Notes: generated by a model not told the origin, from the letters alone. Numbered from the stretch's first letter, positions 8,749 to 17,639 are shown. The stretch: DNA of 64,000 bases from Nitrospira_D sp035465795 (GCF_049546785.1 NZ_JBMWAN010000001.1:496001-560000), one strand, 5' to 3'. Program-made: numbers and translations.

Positions 8749-9936
8749 ATGAGTCAGCAGGAACCACGCGCCGATGACCTGAGCCTATCACTGGTCCGTG
8801 GGGACCCCTGGTTTCGCCTTCAACGGGCGATCGGGCTCGTCCCCCCCACGGGATTGGGCATCATCCGGCGATGCCTCGTCTTTGCGCTGGTCACATGGCT
8901 CCCGCTGGCCATCTGGGCCCTCCTCTGGCAGCGAGCCTTTCCCGGAGAAGTGGAAGAGCCCTTGCTCCGCCACTTCGGGGTGCACGTGCGTTGCCTGATC
9001 GCCATTCCGTTGTTTATCATCGCCGAGCTGGTCGGCGACCTCATTCCGCAACGGGTCATCGCCTATTTCGTCAGCTCGGGCCTTGTGACGGATGAGACCA
9101 GGCCACGGTTCGTTCAGATCGTGCGGGCCGCTGAACGGTTGCGCGATGCCTGGCCGGTGTGGGCCGGAATGGCGGCCTCCACACTGCTCTTCGTGACAGT
9201 CGAACGTGATCCCGGCCATCTGCACGAGCTGGTCTGGGCCAGCGCGGGCAACGCAGGAACCGCCTGGTTCGAGTTCGGCAGCTGGTGGTTTCTCTTTGTG
9301 GTCCGGCCGGTGTTTATCATGTTGCTCCTGGCATGGGTGTGGCGGCTCGTGGTGTATGCCCACTTGCTCCGGCAGATTGCGCGCCTGCCTCTCCAACTGG
9401 TCCCCACTCATCCTGACCGGGCAGGAGGCCTCGGATTCCTGGAAGAAATGACCTTCATCTTCAGTCCCGTGGTCTTTGCCATGTCGGCAGTCATTGCGTC
9501 CCGTTGGGGGCATGAGGTCCTCTATCACGAGGTGGATGTCCATTCGCTCATGATTCCGCTCGCGCTGTTTGTTGTCGCGATGCTGGTGCTCTACCTGGGG
9601 CCTCTCGCCTTGTTTTTCCGCAGCTTGCTCCCTCTCAAGCGACAGGGTTTGCTGGAGTACGGGGCCCTCGTGGGCCGGCACGGCCGTCTCGTCAGAAAGC
9701 GGTGGATTGCACAGGAACCGGTTGTAGAATCGCCGCTACTCCAGGCAGGCGAATTGGGCCCGGTGATTGATACCGTGTCCATGTATGAAGTGGTCGCGGG
9801 CATCCGCCCAACCCCGATCGGGAAGCGGGCGTTGCTGGCCATCGTCCTGCCGGCGTTGCTCCCGATGATTCCCGTGTTTGCGATCCAAATACCGGTGAAG
9901 GACATGTTGCTGAAACTACTCACGACGCTGGTCTGA
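8749..9936 (+). CDS. multi-pass inner-membrane protein of unknown function, paralogue of 18719-19915
   Basis: A 395-residue protein begun at an ATG nine bases after AGGAGG at 8737-8742. About six hydrophobic helices are visible: near 41-64 (LVFALVTWLPLAIWALL), 82-100 (LIAIPLFIIAELVGDL), 140-160, 185-215, 238-258 and 272-300, with a further hydrophobic C-terminal stretch (LLAIVLPALLPMIPVFAIQIP). The product of 18719-19915 has the same layout, the same LVTWLP/LVAWVP start of helix 1, and a matching C-terminal PVFAIQIPV/PVLATQVPI block, so they form a paralogous family. No enzymatic motif recognised. Confidence 0.75.
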   Translation: MSQQEPRADDLSLSLVRGDPWFRLQRAIGLVPPTGLGIIRRCLVFALVTWLPLAIWALLWQRAFPGEVEEPLLRHFGVHVRCLIAIPLFIIAELVGDLIPQRVIAYFVSSGLVTDETRPRFVQIVRAAERLRDAWPVWAGMAASTLLFVTVERDPGHLHELVWASAGNAGTAWFEFGSWWFLFVVRPVFIMLLLAWVWRLVVYAHLLRQIARLPLQLVPTHPDRAGGLGFLEEMTFIFSPVVFAMSAVIASRWGHEVLYHEVDVHSLMIPLALFVVAMLVLYLGPLALFFRSLLPLKRQGLLEYGALVGRHGRLVRKRWIAQEPVVESPLLQAGELGPVIDTVSMYEVVAGIRPTPIGKRALLAIVLPALLPMIPVFAIQIPVKDMLLKLLTTLV

Positions 9937-10004
9937 GCAAGAAACAGCAGTCAGTCAGTCATCACATGGACAGTCCTGGGGCAACTAAGGTAAATAGGGG
10001 GATC

Positions 10005-10022
10005 GCCGCCCATGAGGGCGGC
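10005..10022. other. perfect 7-bp hairpin in a leader region
   Basis: GCCGCCC-ATGA-GGGCGGC lies between the membrane-protein gene and the lipoprotein gene at 10055. No U-run follows on the plus strand, so an intrinsic terminator is unlikely; it may shape the mRNA leader. Confidence 0.35.
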
Positions 10023-10054
10023 CTTCACGATATGCTGATTCCGAAGAGGAGACG

Positions 10055-10483
10055 ATGATGAAGGAATGGTTTCGCGCGGTCTGCTGTGGAATCGTACTGT
10101 GGGGGTGCGCCGCCTCTCTCGCTTGCGCGCCGGTCACACCGGCCCCTCCACCCCCGTCTATCCAGGTTTCCCTTTCCACATTCCAGGGCGCCGCAGGAAA
10201 GTGGGCCGGAATCATGAGGGCGACACCCCGGTCACGGGAGGATGATTGGGTCACGTTGATCATCCGCGAGGACGGGGCCTATGCCTTTGAGACCGTGCGG
10301 ACCATCGGCATCATGCATGGGCAAGGGACCTTCACGCTCACCGACGGCAAGCTCAGAGCGGAGAGTGAACGGGGATGGATCGAGGCCACGCTTTACGAAG
10401 AGGGCGGACGGCGAATGCTGAAGGTCATAGGGGCAGCGAAAGATGGAGTGCAATATTTGGCTGAGTTGGACCCCAAGAAGTAG
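10055..10483 (+). CDS. small lipoprotein of unknown function, paralogue of 2055-2498
   Basis: A 142-residue protein with a hydrophobic signal ending in a Cys (CAASLAC) near residue 24, followed by a Pro-rich linker (TPAPPPPS). The mature part matches the product of 2055-2498 block by block: GKWAG, Y-x-FETVRTIGI, G-x-GTFTLTDGKLRAE, ATLYEEGGRRMLKVIG, KDGVQYLAEL. The ribosome site GAGGAG lies at 10046-10051, and a second ATG follows at 10058. Predicted small beta-barrel lipoprotein; no function assigned. Confidence 0.72.
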   Translation: MMKEWFRAVCCGIVLWGCAASLACAPVTPAPPPPSIQVSLSTFQGAAGKWAGIMRATPRSREDDWVTLIIREDGAYAFETVRTIGIMHGQGTFTLTDGKLRAESERGWIEATLYEEGGRRMLKVIGAAKDGVQYLAELDPKK

Positions 10484-10636
10484 CCGGGTCTCTCGGCACG
10501 ATCCGATCCTAATCCAAGACTCTACCGCCTGCATACCCTCGCCTTTCTATGTAGAGGGCTCCCCCTTCTAAGGAGACGATTGCGCGCAGAGAACCGCGAG
10601 GCGGTTCGCGAGGCCCCCGACAAGCCGCGCGAATTC

Positions 10637-10795
10637 TTAATGATACGCCCCATAGGTATTACCCTCCCTCCCACCAGCCCATGGGTGTGATCCGATGACG
10701 TAAGGCATCGGTAGCTGCACGGTTCCCTCTGGGGTGTTTCGCCCCAGCCCTTGAAAACAATCTGTTGATTCATGCGACAGCTTTGTCTTGATCAT
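10637..10795 (-). CDS. possible 52-residue small protein
   Basis: The frame starts at an ATG seven bases after a strong GAGGAGG ribosome site and encodes MIKTKLSHESTDCFQGLGRN followed by a Gly/Pro/His-containing tail ending GNTYGAYH. It has no signal peptide or membrane helix and I know no family. The ribosome site is the main support; codon usage cannot be judged on this length. Confidence 0.35.
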   Translation of the reverse strand: MIKTKLSHESTDCFQGLGRNTPEGTVQLPMPYVIGSHPWAGGREGNTYGAYH

Positions 10796-11250
10796 CGCTC
10801 TGCCTCCTCTAAACCATCGTTTCAATCCAGTGGTTTCATGCCCAACAGACATTGACGGCACCCGGCATGACGTTCGCAGTACTGTTAGGGCACATGGGGG
10901 AGTGGAGCTGAATCCCATGACCATGACAGTACGCGCATGGCTCCATAAAGGAGCCGTCACGCGGCCCGCTGATAGCAGCATGCACAGTAGCGGAATTTCT
11001 GTGAGTCGCCTGGGTGGATTTCCTAACCGGCAAGACAGCGCCGGTCTATAGTCCGCTCAACAAATATATCGAGCAATTGGTTCAGATCCCGCAGCCGGAG
11101 CAGCTGAAGGAATGAGCCCTTGGCCACAATGGGATCCGCAATAGAGCGAGTCGCTCACCGGGCCTCTTCGGAAAAGGGAAATTCCGGCGGCCTGTTCGTC
11201 ATGAGGTCATTTTCAGGCGGCAACAGCCTGGAGACGGTTGTTGAGGTGGA

Positions 11251-11266
11251 TAGGCAAATTGATTGC
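11251..11266 (+). promoter_or_regulatory. sigma-54-like promoter of the SYLF lipoprotein gene
   Basis: TAGGCAAATTGATTGC has GGCA at -24 and TTGC at -12 with ten bases between GG and GC. It lies 113 bases before the start codon. No clear activator palindrome was found upstream. Confidence 0.4.
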
Positions 11267-11378
11267 GTGATATTGCTTGCGACGACGCTGATCCAAGATG
11301 AACCGGAATGTCAGCGGTTCGGGGTGATTTGAGTAAGCGGAGGGGGCCTATTTCCAACTACACTGAAGGAGGGAACAG

Positions 11379-11990
11379 ATGCGACAATGGATCAAGCACT
11401 CACTGCCCGTGGCCTGCGCAGCTCTCAGCCTGCTCATACTGACAGGCTGTTACAAGGCCAAGGGTGAATCCGCGGAGGACAAACGTACCTTCATTCGGAC
11501 CATGCAGCATGCGACGCTCGCTGAATTGATCAAGGAAAAGCCCGGGGTGAAGGACCGTCTGAATAAAGCCGTCGGCTATGCGGTCTTCAGTGATGTGAAC
11601 GTCAAGATCTTGGCGATGGCCAGCGGCCAGGGGTACGGCGTGGCGGTGGACAATGCGACCAGGAAGGAGACCTTCATGCGGATGGCGGAACTGGGGGGCG
11701 GCTTCGGTCTCGGCGTGTCTGATCTCAGAGCCGTTATGATTTTCCATGACAAGCAAACGTTCAAGAACTTCATTGAGACCGGCATGGAGTTCTCCGGCAA
11801 GGCCAGCGCCGAGGCCCAGTCCGGTGACCAGGGGATGGCCGCCCGCCAGGAGATAAAAGCCGCCGGGGCCGGGGCGGACGATGTTCAGATGCTTCAGAAT
11901 GTCGAAGTGTATCAGATGACCAAGAACGGGGTGATGGCACAGGCCATGCTCTACGGGACGAAATACTGGAAGGACGACGAACTCAATTAA
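11379..11990 (+). CDS. SYLF/YSC84-domain lipoprotein
   Basis: A 203-residue lipoprotein (signal ending LILTGC at about residue 24; ribosome site GGAGGGAACAG before the ATG). The mature protein follows the YSC84 (SYLF) pattern: DRLNKAVGYAVFSDVNVKIL, then GQGYGVAVDN and GGGFGLGVSDLRAVMIFHD. Family knowledge: SYLF domains bind lipids and in bacteria are usually exported to the envelope. It is one of three SYLF proteins in the window (others at 17716 and 43823) and the only one with a lipobox. The C-terminal 60 residues are unlike the other two. Precise role unknown. Confidence 0.8.
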   Translation: MRQWIKHSLPVACAALSLLILTGCYKAKGESAEDKRTFIRTMQHATLAELIKEKPGVKDRLNKAVGYAVFSDVNVKILAMASGQGYGVAVDNATRKETFMRMAELGGGFGLGVSDLRAVMIFHDKQTFKNFIETGMEFSGKASAEAQSGDQGMAARQEIKAAGAGADDVQMLQNVEVYQMTKNGVMAQAMLYGTKYWKDDELN

Positions 11991-12006
11991 CGGCCTGATG
12001 GCTTGA

Positions 12007-12055
12007 GAGCACTGTGAATGCGGCGGGCCTTCACCGGCCCCGCATCACAGTGCTC
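12007..12055. terminator. long hairpin between convergent genes
   Basis: GAGCACTGTG...CACAGTGCTC encloses a second stem (ATGCGG...CCGCAT and GGGCC...GGCCC). It sits between the convergent genes ending at 11990 and 12092 and probably acts as a two-way transcription barrier. There is no U-run, so it is not a textbook intrinsic terminator. Confidence 0.5.
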
Positions 12056-12091
12056 ACATCATCCCCGAAACCGGGATGAGCCGCCGATGTG

Positions 12092-12511
12092 CTATCGCGC
12101 GTGCACACCTTCCAGATCAGCCTGCAAGACAGCTGACAGGTCAGAGCGAAGTGCTGTCACGATCTCCCCCGGTTTCGGCGGTTCGGACAGCGTGAACTCG
12201 CCCATGTGCCGCTGGGCACGTCCGAAAAAATCCTGCTTACGGGACGGTGGGACTCCGAGCAGCGTCCCCATCGACTCCAAATACTCGCCCCGTCCCCTGG
12301 CCATATCCTGCAGCAGGTTCTCGCGGTTCATGGTCGCAAAGGCCAGGGCCTTGTATTCCTCCTTGAGCAAACCGTCGTGATACCAATCACCCGGCGTCGT
12401 GCTGGACAGGATATCTTTCACGGTATCAGTCACCGTGCAGGCCGACAAGAACAGTATGCTGCCCAATAACACGAAGAGCGTGAGCGAAACACGTGCGCCA
12501 CTGGTATTCAT
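12092..12511 (-). CDS. DUF3015 lipoprotein
   Basis: A 139-residue lipoprotein started at 12511 behind AAAGGAGGG; lipobox FLSAC near residue 25. It shows the DUF3015 pattern: a short Ser/Thr-rich linker, GDWYHDGLLKEEYKALAF, then NRENLLQDMARGRGEYLESM and the conserved LLGVP. DUF3015 proteins are exported and uncharacterised. It lies 142 bases downstream of the patatin-like gene in the same direction and could be the last gene of that transcription unit. Confidence 0.75.
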   Translation of the reverse strand: MNTSGARVSLTLFVLLGSILFLSACTVTDTVKDILSSTTPGDWYHDGLLKEEYKALAFATMNRENLLQDMARGRGEYLESMGTLLGVPPSRKQDFFGRAQRHMGEFTLSEPPKPGEIVTALRSDLSAVLQADLEGVHAR

Positions 12512-12652
12512 GGTTCCACCCTCCTTTCTGCTTGTGACCGTCACATCACTAGAATGACTGCTCTCAGGGCCGCGCCTCTCCGCCGTTCGGCGCCCCCTCC
12601 ATGCGTTCATCGATCCGGGCCGCGCTGCCACCGGTCTGTCACCGATCGGTGC

Positions 12653-14080
12653 TTACCGCTCCATTGCCTTCCTGATTGCAGGCTCGCTCTGAGCGATCAC
12701 TTTCTGGGCCGACTGGATCACCAGATCGCGGTCGCAGGTGGACTTCAAAAAGAGCCGCGTCACGACCCCGGACACATGCTGGGTGACGTCGCGCGGAGAC
12801 TTCCAGTCAACGCCTTCCTTGCGGCATGACTCCGGGAGGTCGCTCAGATCCTCCTTCCATTGGGCGTCGGTATGCTTCAGGCGGATGACCACCACCTCCA
12901 CAGAGGCCGGAAACAGATTCTGATGTTGGGCGACCCGGAAAAACATGGCGCGATAGGCGAGCGACCGCTCTTCCATGATGCTGGGGATCCGCGAATAGTC
13001 CGCGTCGAAGAACGAAAACCCTTCATTGCGATGGTTCAGGCTGGCGCCGCCGACATCGAACGGGAACGAGCTATCCAGCGCGAGGATCACGGCCCGTTTG
13101 GCTCGCCCCTGCTGCAACTGGTGCAGGAAGGCCATGAGGAGAGACTCGGCGCCGGTATTGTCCGACATGCCCCCATCCCCGATATGCCAATACTGGTCTT
13201 CCCCTTCGATACCCGCCGTAACCGGTCCGATGATGGGGGGAAAGGACATGGAGGCCGCAACGGCCATCGCGACTTTCAGCTGACATGGATCGAGCTTCAG
13301 ATCCTCGGGCGTGCGACTCTGCAGGTCTTCCCAGCGGGCGCGCAGAATCTGCTCCGATTCCGGAGTCATCCTTTCCCAGTCGGGCTTCTGCTGGAGATCG
13401 TGAACGAAGTCGTACCGCAGGGCCTCGCGCTCCAGTGTGCTCCACACCAGCCGCCGCCCGTCGTTATACAGCGTGGTGTTGATCAGAAAATACGGACTGT
13501 CGCCGCGCGCCTGCCGCGGGGCGAGATCTTGAAGCTTCATATCCCCGAGGTAGGTATCCTGCAAGACATCTCTCAGCGACACGGCTGTCCAGGCCGGATT
13601 GACCCACCGCAGACGAAACATATTCTTCCAGAACAGCGGTTTCTCATAGTCGCGCGCCATGGTTTCCTTGAATCGGGCGAAAAACGCCTGGTACTCCTCT
13701 GTCAGCCGGCCGTCCGGCGTCAGGATCGGCACCTCACGCGCGGGCTTCTCCACGACATAATAGGCAGAGGCCAGGCTCCCGCCCGACACGCTGGAGATGT
13801 GCGAGACCTGCTCCAGCAACGAATGGTTCCCGGGCCCGACCCGCATTTGACCCAGCGCCTCGTAGGCGCTGGCCGCAAACAGGGCGGCCCGGCTCCCTCC
13901 CCCGGACACCGCCAGGCCGAGCAGCAACTCGCGGTCAGGAGACTGCTGCGCACAAACCGGCGGTCCATCGTGCTGTTTGATCATATAGACGGGAGAGGTC
14001 ACACATCCCGATGCGGTAAGCCCAATGGCAAGACACAGTGCTGCAGACATCCGGATGCGGTCATAAAACGGTATGCGCAT
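12653..14080 (-). CDS. patatin-like phospholipase, lipoprotein
   Basis: A 475-residue exported lipoprotein (signal ending LTASGC, Cys at residue 26). It has the three patatin signatures: oxyanion loop SGGGSRAALFAASAYEAL (about 59-76), nucleophile elbow SSVSGGS with Ser at about 99, and the Asp dyad motif HIGDGGMSDNTG in the C-terminal half. Patatin enzymes hydrolyse acyl chains of phospholipids; the lipobox puts this one on the membrane. The frame is open to an earlier ATG at 14107, but the start at 14080 follows a G-rich site and gives the signal peptide. It may be co-transcribed with the DszB-like gene 130 bases upstream. Confidence 0.85.
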   Translation of the reverse strand: MRIPFYDRIRMSAALCLAIGLTASGCVTSPVYMIKQHDGPPVCAQQSPDRELLLGLAVSGGGSRAALFAASAYEALGQMRVGPGNHSLLEQVSHISSVSGGSLASAYYVVEKPAREVPILTPDGRLTEEYQAFFARFKETMARDYEKPLFWKNMFRLRWVNPAWTAVSLRDVLQDTYLGDMKLQDLAPRQARGDSPYFLINTTLYNDGRRLVWSTLEREALRYDFVHDLQQKPDWERMTPESEQILRARWEDLQSRTPEDLKLDPCQLKVAMAVAASMSFPPIIGPVTAGIEGEDQYWHIGDGGMSDNTGAESLLMAFLHQLQQGRAKRAVILALDSSFPFDVGGASLNHRNEGFSFFDADYSRIPSIMEERSLAYRAMFFRVAQHQNLFPASVEVVVIRLKHTDAQWKEDLSDLPESCRKEGVDWKSPRDVTQHVSGVVTRLFLKSTCDRDLVIQSAQKVIAQSEPAIRKAMER

Positions 14081-14209
14081 GATAACGGCCCCCCCTATCT
14101 CCCTCATGATCTTGCCCCATCCCCATGGCTACCGATATCCAGATCCATCGGTCAGCGAGCAATGTCCCCTGGAGCGCATGTGCACGCCTTCCGGCGAGCT
14201 TCCTCCCAA

Positions 14210-15553
14210 CTACCCGAGCCTCGTGCCCTCTGCCTCGAGTCCGCCTCCCTGAGGAAGCTTGCTCCAACTCCTTCTCTGCCATTCCTCCTTGAGCACCTCT
14301 ATGGCCGCCTGCTCCAGGAATTCCGGCGCCGCCCACTTGTCCACATCGAAGTCGTTCTTGATGTAGCCGTGGCTTAGCATGAAGTCCTTGCCGATCTTAA
14401 TGCATTGCAGGTTCTGCGCACTCAAGCTCGGCACCATGTCAACGTGCTTGATGCCCTCGTACGTATCCTCGGCATCCAGGTAAAAGGTTTGCCGGTTGAG
14501 GATCGCCCCGGCGGCGCGCTTATGCTCGTTCGCCCAGCGGCCGACCTTGATCATAGCCTTCATGTAGGCGATGACGAGCTCGGGGTGCTCCTTGGCCATC
14601 ACGTCAGTGCAGGTGATGACGGCGGGGGTGTTGGCCACCTGCACGGTCCAGTCCGGGTACCTGGACAGGTCCTCGATCATCTTGATCCGGCCTGTCGCCT
14701 CCTGGAGATGCTGGAAGACCTTGCTCTGGGTGTAGATGGCATCGACGGTGCCTTTCAATAGCGCCGTCTCCAGGGGACGGAAAGCCAGATCGTGCTTGTG
14801 GTCGCGGCGCATCCATAGCTCGGACGGGTTGTTCATCGGCGGGACCAGCATCTCGGGTTTGTCATACCAGTCATCCGGGTAGGGGAATTCGACGATCTCC
14901 ACATCCTTCATGGTCATGTCGTTCAGCCTCAGCATGTTCTCGATGCCCATGTGCTCCTGGATGCGCCACCAGTCATTCTTGATGGTGTTGAGGCTCTTCG
15001 AGAGGCCGATCTTCTTGCCTTTCAGATCTTTCATCCGATAGATCTTGTCCGTGGCGCGCACCGCCATACAACCACCTTCGTATACCCAGGTCGCCCCCAG
15101 CAGCCGGGTGCGGCGGATGTCCGCATGAACATGGATGGGAGGATACAGGCCGCCGAAGCGGATCAGGTTGTCAAGGTTGTGGATATAGTGCGGATACCAG
15201 TTGTTCTCCGGCGCGTGACGGAAATAGGCGTACTCAACGCCGATCTTCTTGAACTCCTCGCGGCACCACCCCAACTCCTGGTCCACGTTGTTGGCGGACA
15301 CCATGGGGCAGTTGGTAAACCACACCTCTTTCCAGTTCAACGGTACTGTGGTGCTGACTCTCTTTTGTGGAGCCGTAGTTGATGCCTTCGCTTCCTCAGC
15401 CATTACCATGTCCTCCTTACTGTCGTCTGCCACAGTGAGGGCAGCGGCCATCCCTACCGTGCCTTTTAAAAACTGCCGCCTGTCAAATCCATTGGTCACG
15501 TCTCTTTGAATAGGGAGCTTCAAGCAGCCCACTCGCCTTCGCTGATATGCCAT
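14210..15553 (-). CDS. DszB-like sulfinate desulfinase / NMT1-type substrate-binding fold protein
   Basis: A 447-residue protein resembling 2'-hydroxybiphenyl-2-sulfinate desulfinase (DszB), which removes sulfite from an aromatic sulfinate in the 4S pathway. Shared blocks I recognise from memory are FTNCP with the nucleophile Cys (residue 82), IRFGG-x-x-PP with the Arg (132), RRTRLLGAT, KGKKIGLSKS, GTVDAIYT, and DKWAAPEFL near the C-terminus. A His (122) sits ten residues before the Arg, as His60 and Arg70 do in DszB. The N-terminus holds a Tat-like DRRQFLKG with a short hydrophobic run; however, a much better ribosome site (AAGGAGG, eight bases from the ATG at 15403) would give a cytoplasmic form of 397 residues. 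A plain ABC-type binding protein for an organosulfur compound is the alternative. Confidence 0.8.
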   Translation of the reverse strand: MAYQRRRVGCLKLPIQRDVTNGFDRRQFLKGTVGMAAALTVADDSKEDMVMAEEAKASTTAPQKRVSTTVPLNWKEVWFTNCPMVSANNVDQELGWCREEFKKIGVEYAYFRHAPENNWYPHYIHNLDNLIRFGGLYPPIHVHADIRRTRLLGATWVYEGGCMAVRATDKIYRMKDLKGKKIGLSKSLNTIKNDWWRIQEHMGIENMLRLNDMTMKDVEIVEFPYPDDWYDKPEMLVPPMNNPSELWMRRDHKHDLAFRPLETALLKGTVDAIYTQSKVFQHLQEATGRIKMIEDLSRYPDWTVQVANTPAVITCTDVMAKEHPELVIAYMKAMIKVGRWANEHKRAAGAILNRQTFYLDAEDTYEGIKHVDMVPSLSAQNLQCIKIGKDFMLSHGYIKNDFDVDKWAAPEFLEQAAIEVLKEEWQRRSWSKLPQGGGLEAEGTRLG

Positions 15554-15617
15554 AAAATCTCGCCCGAGTTCTTTCCTCAGAGAGCTGGGTATAGCGGTTT
15601 CCCTCTTGCTAAACCAC

Positions 15618-16238
15618 CTACCGGTCCTTGGGCAGCACCATCCGGTCGGGAGTGAGCTGGTAGGTCCATGGCAACCCTGAGTTCTTCCACCCGTTCACCA
15701 ACCGCTGGCCCACAAAGACACTGTTGGAATCCTTGACCGCATCTCCCTCCATCCCATCGGTGATGTTGTACACGCGGGTGAAACCGGCCTTGGCGAGCAG
15801 GTTGACCGCCATGGCACTGCGGCTTCCAGACCGGCACATCACCATGATCGTGTCATCGGGCTTGGCCACTTCACTCACCCGGGAGACAAAATCAGGCAGG
15901 GGCTTCATCGGAAACTGCTTCTTCTCGGCGTCCCACTCATAGACCTGCATAGCGAAGGGTATTTTCCAGGCCATAGTCGGGTGGCCGACGAAAAGGTATT
16001 CCTCCGGAGTGCGCACGTCGATGAGCTTAATTGTGTCCGGCTCGGCTTTCCACTTCTCATAGGCCTCCTTGGCCGTTACATAAAGCCCCAGGGTCGTCTG
16101 CTTCTCACTGGGAAGTTGGAGCGTCACGCGCTGCGAAGCGGATTCCTCTGTTGCCTCACCCCAGGCAGTCGTGATGCCGGCGAAGCCGCTGGCGGCAATC
16201 AAGGCGAAAACTACCCCGGCAATCATGCGTTTCCTCAT
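15618..16238 (-). CDS. exported rhodanese-domain protein
   Basis: A 206-residue protein with a cleavable signal peptide (MRKRMIAGVVFALIAASGFA, cleavage near TAWGEA) and one rhodanese domain: LIDVRTPEEYLFVGHP at about 72-87 and the active-site loop CRSGSRSA with Cys135. Rhodaneses carry sulfane sulfur on this Cys. The signal peptide places it in the periplasm. Good ribosome site AAGGAGACGGG before the ATG. It lies 65 bases upstream of the DszB-like gene and 100 bases downstream of the FadL-type gene, which supports a shared role in sulfur compound handling. Confidence 0.88.
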   Translation of the reverse strand: MRKRMIAGVVFALIAASGFAGITTAWGEATEESASQRVTLQLPSEKQTTLGLYVTAKEAYEKWKAEPDTIKLIDVRTPEEYLFVGHPTMAWKIPFAMQVYEWDAEKKQFPMKPLPDFVSRVSEVAKPDDTIMVMCRSGSRSAMAVNLLAKAGFTRVYNITDGMEGDAVKDSNSVFVGQRLVNGWKNSGLPWTYQLTPDRMVLPKDR

Positions 16239-16337
16239 ATGCCCGTCTCCTTAAGCCGGCGACCGACGCCCGCCCTCCCGTTACCCCCCTTTATCTGCTC
16301 TTGACGCAGCCAGACTCTAGGCAGGGCGATCGACTCC

Positions 16338-17639
16338 CTATCCTTTTGCGACTGATCCCCAAATAAAGCTCACTTGAAAGAAGTTGGTATAGACGCCGGG
16401 GAACTGCCCGACGACACTGCCCGCCAGGGGACCCCGGTTCTGGTTGACCGGCAGATCGCCCCCGTACGCCAGTTCGTAGCTGAACGCCACATTCAATTTA
16501 GGACTGGCCTGCCATTCGGCGCCGAGGCCGAACCGGTAGATCTGCCCGACCGGCAGCGACACGGTATAGTTCTGGTTCTTGATCATCGAGCTGTCCCAGG
16601 CAAAGCCCGTATTGAGAAGCCAGGCCTGGTTCAGGCGATACCGGTTTCCCAGTGCCACATGATAGGTATCCTGGTAATCGAGGTTGGTCGTCGTAGTCAA
16701 AGTCGCAGGGGAGGAACCTGTCAAACCGATTTCGACCTTGCCGAATTGGCTCCAGTCCTGCCAGCCGAAATCCAGCATCATGGCCCAGCGATCGGTGAGC
16801 TCGTGATAGGAACTCACCATCACCGATTGCGGCACGGTGACCCCCAGGTCCAGGGCTTTATTCAAGCTCCCCTGATTTTGCAGGGCGCTCAGGACCGGAT
16901 TGGACAAACCGGTGAAGGTGGGGGTGGTTCCGAAGTCGAGCTTCACCTGGGAATAGTAAGTGACGCCGAATCTGGTGCCCTTCCTGGGTTCGTAAAGCAG
17001 TCCGACATTCCCGCCCGCTCCGACGGTGGTGTCGTTCATGGCCATTTTTCCATCGGGCCGGTTGGCGATGGCGAGGACATTGTTATTGATGGCGGCGCTG
17101 TAGTCCAAGTACCCGGCCATGACATTGGCCGCGACCCCGATGGACAACTTCTCGTTGATACGATAGCTGAGCGCCGGCATGACGCTGAGGCCCAGCAGGG
17201 TGTTATTGATCGCATAGTAGCGGCCGACCCACCCGGAGTCGTAATTCATCCCGAGTCCGAAATTGGAAAATAGGCCGAGTCCTACTTTGACGTCCTGGCC
17301 TAGTCCGTGGACATAAAAGAGACTGAGTGCGGGCAGGGTGCCGATGGGATTGCCCCCGTCGTTGCCGGAGACACTTGTTCCCGGGCCGGGGCTGAACCCG
17401 ATGCTGGCGTGCAGCAGCTGCGCCCCGCCCTGGAACTGATTCCCCTCCAGCAGACTCATCCCGGCGGGATTCTTCAACAGTGTGGCCGGGTCCTGCGCGC
17501 GCGCCGCCCAGCCGGCGCTCGCGAGACCGACATCCGACGTCGCTATCTCATAGAGAGAAAGACCGCCGGCCTGCACAAAATCAGGAAGGAGCGACGCAAC
17601 AGCCATCGCGACGATTGCAAAAAGCGTTCTGCTCACCAT
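16338..17639 (-). CDS. FadL/OmpP1-family outer-membrane channel
   Basis: A 433-residue outer-membrane protein. Signal peptide to about residue 23 (VASLLPDFVQAGG), then the FadL-type start GLSLYEIATSDVGLASAGWA and AQDPATLLKNPAGMSLLEG, where the NPA motif is the family hallmark, followed by beta-strands to a C-terminal aromatic strand (FFQVSFIWGSVAKG). FadL/TodX channels take up hydrophobic compounds such as fatty acids and aromatics by lateral diffusion. Start at 17639 behind AAGGGG; the frame is open to 17690. Its place before the rhodanese and DszB-like genes suggests a hydrophobic organosulfur substrate; this is inference. Confidence 0.88.
   Translation of the reverse strand: MVSRTLFAIVAMAVASLLPDFVQAGGLSLYEIATSDVGLASAGWAARAQDPATLLKNPAGMSLLEGNQFQGGAQLLHASIGFSPGPGTSVSGNDGGNPIGTLPALSLFYVHGLGQDVKVGLGLFSNFGLGMNYDSGWVGRYYAINNTLLGLSVMPALSYRINEKLSIGVAANVMAGYLDYSAAINNNVLAIANRPDGKMAMNDTTVGAGGNVGLLYEPRKGTRFGVTYYSQVKLDFGTTPTFTGLSNPVLSALQNQGSLNKALDLGVTVPQSVMVSSYHELTDRWAMMLDFGWQDWSQFGKVEIGLTGSSPATLTTTTNLDYQDTYHVALGNRYRLNQAWLLNTGFAWDSSMIKNQNYTVSLPVGQIYRFGLGAEWQASPKLNVAFSYELAYGGDLPVNQNRGPLAGSVVGQFPGVYTNFFQVSFIWGSVAKG

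Larger units (their letters stand above)
10484..11378. other. 0.9-kb gap holding one possible small gene and a sigma-54-like promoter
   Basis: Contains the small minus-strand frame 10637-10795 and the -24/-12 candidate at 11251. The plus strand at about 11010-11115 reads as a protein-like tail (YSPLNKYIEQLVQIPQPEQL then KE and a stop) without a start, possibly a remnant. Confidence 0.4.

Noticed and set aside
10836..11033. Minus-strand frame with a CAYCHG heme-like motif
   Set aside because: A single CxxCH in a 65-codon frame without a signal peptide, heme ligand context or ribosome site; most likely chance, at best a cytochrome remnant.
12860..14377. Long plus-strand open frame of about 505 codons
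   Set aside because: It is antisense to the patatin-like gene, which has clear catalytic motifs; GC-rich codon bias commonly leaves such frames open.
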